NCBI RefSeq assembly: GCF_000002235.5
Contig: NW_022145609.1
Coordinates: 35,233,119-35,297,118, forward strand
DNA length: 64,000 nt
Reading direction: 5' to 3'
Source: Strongylocentrotus purpuratus
Taxonomy: Eukaryota > Echinodermata > Echinoidea > Camarodonta > Strongylocentrotidae
Shown in pieces: positions 60,903-64,000 of this stretch (the stretch's first letter is position 1; each line of letters starts with the position of its first letter). The position numbers were made by a program, and so were the translations under genes. The notes under the pieces are model-generated. The model was not told where the DNA came from, did no database searches, and saw only the letters and a list, made by a program, of their open reading frames with translations.

Positions 60903-60998
60903 CGTCGCTGTTTTCACAAAGTGACGGTTGTGAAAAAAATTGCATTCACTTTGCGTTACGATTTTCCTCACTACCGTCACTTCGTGAAAACAAGGACG
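60903..60998. mobile_element. 97-bp palindromic element, copy 3
   Basis: Starts CGTCGCTGTTTTCACAAAGT and ends ACTTCGTGAAAACAAGGACG, with AATT on each side (60899-60902 and 60999-61002). Same orientation as copy 1. Confidence 0.88.
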
Positions 60999-61240
60999 AA
61001 TTACTGGTTAGGTTTAGACTATGAAAGTTTGTAGAAATAAAGTTTATGGAGCTATCCCTGAACTGGGTTTAAAAAATAATAATCAGCAAAACAGACTTCA
61101 AATGACAATTCCATACTTGAAAGATTTCTCCAGGAGTGGAAATTTCTTTCATGATAATTGATACGGCACTCTTATCTAAAATGCCAGAGTATACACGTAT
61201 TGTATTCCTCTTGTTAAGAAGATAGCTCAAATGGTCTGCC

Positions 61241-61315
61241 TATTGAGAGCCAGAAGGGCATTAACTCATTTAATTTTACATGAAGTTTAATAACGCCCTT
61301 CTGGCTCACAACAGA
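61241..61315. repeat. Complete palindrome of the GAGAGCCAGAAGGGC motif
   Basis: TTGAGAGCCAGAAGGGCATT (61243) and its inverse AACGCCCTTCTGGCTCACAA (61292) face each other across about 28 bp. The clearest two-armed copy in the window. Confidence 0.8.
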
Positions 61316-61609
61316 CAAAATTAATGAAAGAAATATATCGTGAGAAGAAGCTTTACAACCCCTCCGACACAGGGCACAAAAAAACAATCACGTTGTATGA
61401 GTTTTAGGCAAGGTAACCCCAAGAGCCAATGGTAAATACATCCTACACCGTCTGGCACTTAAGAGGTAGATAACCCAAATTAATATTAGTGAGAAGTATA
61501 CATGTACCAGGACACGCTACAAGCTACAAACACTGCTGAAACAATCAAAGCAATAAAGAGATAAGTATTTGGTGGAATATAACCTTGTTCTTTTTCTGTC
61601 TCTTACCAT
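61316..61609. other. Non-coding, no feature seen
   Basis: Nothing supportable. Confidence 0.4.
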
Positions 61610-61615
61610 ATCTCA

Positions 61616-61654
<39 letters not shown>

Positions 61655-61840
61655 TCTCTCTTTGTCTCTTTCTCGCTCTCACAACACTCACTCTCTCTCA
61701 CACACACACACACTCACTCTCTCATTCTCTCTCTCTCTCTCTCTCTCTCTGTCTTTCTCTATCTCACATACACACTCACTCTCACACACTCTCTAGAGCT
61801 TTCTCTCACTCTCTACCTCTCTCTATCTTTCTCTCTGAAA
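61610..61840. repeat. CT/CA microsatellite cluster
   Basis: CT runs at 61620-61650 and 61725-61751 with CACACA and CTCACA blocks. The S/L/H-rich frames are artefacts. Confidence 0.95.
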
Positions 61841-63347
61841 GATTATCCATCATAATACAATTACAGAAAGCTCTTGCCAGGATAAGTGCTCTCTGAATGT
61901 TGGATAGATTGCAAATAAACAACCACTTACATGTACATGTACATCAGAAGCAAATTTCTAACTTTTTTCCTGTCAAAAACTCACCTGAAGGAAGAGGATC
62001 TTATTGCATCAAACTTGTTATTGCATGCAGCTTATATTTGATTGTAACATTCAAAACAATTCAAAGCACTGGCCAATATCAAGGTTAAGCCTTTTCACAG
62101 GGTTATGAAACCTTGATTACAATAGGCCAAATGAAAGGGTCCTTTCTATTGATTGCATAATTTGCATTCTATCGTAATTTTTAATGCAAATGAACCCACG
62201 TGTGTGACAATCATTCTGTTAAACATTACTGCCACAATTGTGCTATTATCAGGCTAAGATGTGAACATACAATGTAGGCTTATAGCATAGAAAATCTTGA
62301 AGTTCAGCATTTATATAAATCTGGTAAGGCTCTTTTCATGAAAATAATTCTGATATGAAAAAATATGTATTTATGAAACCCCCCTGTACAATTTTCACTT
62401 CTTTAAAATAAACTGCATTCATGAAAATATCATCGTAGTTATTGCCTGTCAAGAGCAAGAAAGGTGATCACTATTTGCAATTAATGCCCTTTTAGGAATT
62501 GATCATTGGCTAATAAAAGCATTGCATTATCTTCCTAGATATAAAACTGATGAAGTACAGTACTGTTATGCCCTTGAGTTGCGATAAGGTCAACGCATTT
62601 GTATAATTACATGCACAGCTCATTTAGCTTTTGGGTCACATGTAAACTAAACAGCGCTAGGGGAGAGATGGTAGTTTGGTAAGCCTTTTAATACGTACGA
62701 TGCTTTCCCATTAAATTATGATGAGGGTGTGCAGTATCCAAGAGATTGAGGAAAATGATAATAAATAATCACAATTAACTCTTTCAGTCTCAAAAAAAGA
62801 AATCTTTGATACTCGTACATGAAGGTAAATTGCAGTTAAGCAATTTAAGTCAGCTATTTGTTAAAAACAACAGAATAACCGAGAAAAAGACAATCTATTT
62901 TTCACCAAAAAAAAATCACATTTCTTTTATTTTCAAAGACCTACAGAACAGGTTTTGTAACAAAAATCAGGAAAAATAAATTCATCAAATTCCTCAATTT
63001 CCAAATCAAACATTTTTTTTTTCATTTCAAACTTTCCAATGTACTCCCGCGCCCCAATTATCACATGTAAGTATTATGAATTTTTAAACACAAATTTGAC
63101 TCTTTTAACATTAAATCACTAGCAGTCATAATTTAATATGGACATGTGTACATGTGCACTATCATAAACCTTCATCTAACTATTATATTAATGTGAAGCC
63201 ATTTTTTTTATGTGACATGGTATACCCAACTGCCACAACAACATCTCAAAATGATACAAGATTTACATTTGCCTATCTTTTAATTCATTGATAATGAATT
63301 AAGTGCATTTGGGTGTCTTTGTTGCATGCAGCTACAGTACATTGTAC
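61841..63347. other. AT-rich non-coding stretch
   Basis: No gene or repeat element was recognised. Confidence 0.4.
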
Positions 63348-63351
63348 ATTT

Positions 63352-63439
63352 CGTCCTTGTTTTCACGAAGTGAAAAAAAATTGCATTCACTTTGCGTTAC
63401 GATTTTCCTCACTACCGTCACTTCGTGAAAACAAGGACG
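63352..63439. mobile_element. 97-bp palindromic element, copy 4
   Basis: Starts CGTCCTTGTTTTCACGAAGT and ends ACTTCGTGAAAACAAGGACG, with ATTT on each side (63348-63351 and 63440-63443). The left arm lacks about 8 bp (CGGTAGTG) relative to the others. Confidence 0.85.
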
Positions 63440-63443
63440 ATTT

Positions 63444-63743
63444 GACTACCTTCACTTGTTTTAAAAGTACCGGTAGGTTTCTATGTAGGTTGTGAGTTTT
63501 GCAAGGCAGGTTACTGGTTCATATGTGAATAGGACTTTAAGGGTTATTTCCTAAGGGTATGACCCACTTATAAGCTGTTCTACTTTATCTGTCCTGATTT
63601 GTGTAGTGTCATCTGTATCATTAAACCATAAATTCAACCTAAGGACTGCCACTTCAAAAGTGATATGTATGTTGCAATCGATCCTGCAGTGTTCACACAC
63701 TGATTTTAAACATGATCTACATGTACTGTATATTACTTTGGGT

Positions 63744-63811
<68 letters not shown>

Positions 63812-64000
63812 GAGTCTTCCGATGCAATATTTGACAGGTTCTGATGCAGTAGGTTTTTTAGTTTTTATCACAATGTGAAAGTGTCAATTATTTTCATTTC
63901 ATTTTTTTTGTTAAAGGGGGAATATTCACCTCAACTGCATTTAGCAAGTTCTAAATCACTTCTAGTACCCAATAATAGCATAGTGGCAAGGCATCATAAA
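63444..64000. other. Non-coding with TA microsatellite
   Basis: Apart from the TA run, nothing supportable. Confidence 0.4.
63747..63810. repeat. TA microsatellite
   Basis: About thirty-one TA units. The Y/I-repeat frames on both strands are artefacts. Confidence 0.97.

Noticed and set aside
63551-63878. Open frames with long I/Y repeats on both strands
   Set aside because: They are translated TA microsatellite.
1-64000. LTR retrotransposon, retrovirus-like, Polinton or CRISPR structures
   Set aside because: No paired long terminal repeats, no capsid, integrase or protease motifs, and no regularly spaced repeat-spacer array were seen. The reverse transcriptase present belongs to a non-LTR LINE.

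Overview
The window looks like non-coding DNA from a marine invertebrate deuterostome, most likely a sea urchin or another echinoderm. The base composition is AT-rich. There are no compact genes, CT/GA and TTCA microsatellites are very abundant, and there is a 157-bp tandem repeat built on the phrase GACCTTTGACCT that ends in an ACGG run and a hairpin. Many small inverted-repeat transposons and CR1/L2-like non-LTR fragments are present. The organism call is an inference from repeat style, not from a marker gene.

No complete host gene is present. Almost every open reading frame is either a translated microsatellite or lies inside a repeat. The best host-gene candidate is one short exon on the minus strand (57065-57162). 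It has an ATG, 32 arginine-rich codons and a GTAAAT donor, with about 1.4 kb of possible leader or promoter to its right. If real, the gene runs leftward and most of the window is its intron. A second open stretch (27482-27733) is weaker.

Layout. 1-9.3 kb: an inverted-repeat MITE, a tRNA-derived SINE, a LINE tail, a well-defined hAT element (5370-6484) with an 8-bp target duplication and another element inside it, then CT/GA tracts. 9.3-20.7 kb: a LINE scrap, GA tracts, a MITE flanked by TTAA, diverged repeats carrying the motif GAGAGCCAGAAGGGCATTAA, a second hAT element (17982-18519) and a further TIR element. 20.7-23.7 kb: a 97-bp palindromic element, the 157-bp tandem array and a 680-bp TTCA array. 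23.9-26.5 kb: a CR1/L2-like LINE carrying two different MITEs, each inserted at TTAA. 26.7-38 kb: a 22-bp minisatellite with higher-order structure, another LINE fragment, a poly(A/T) element, a mariner-type MITE and a Harbinger-type MITE. 38.5-43.1 kb: a 4.55-kb inverted-repeat element with a 4-bp duplication and two different sets of internal motifs, possibly undescribed. 43.1-55.5 kb: a dense run of MITEs, a 560-bp GA tract, a SINE and a Harbinger-type MITE. 55.5-64 kb: the exon candidate, microsatellites and two more 97-bp-family palindromes.

The window is therefore a record of transposon activity. At least eleven elements have target duplications that can be read directly: 8 bp for two hAT elements, TTAA for four or five elements, TAA for two, TA for one, 4 bp for the palindrome family and 4 bp for the large element. 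No LTR retrovirus-like element, Polinton or toxin gene was recognised.
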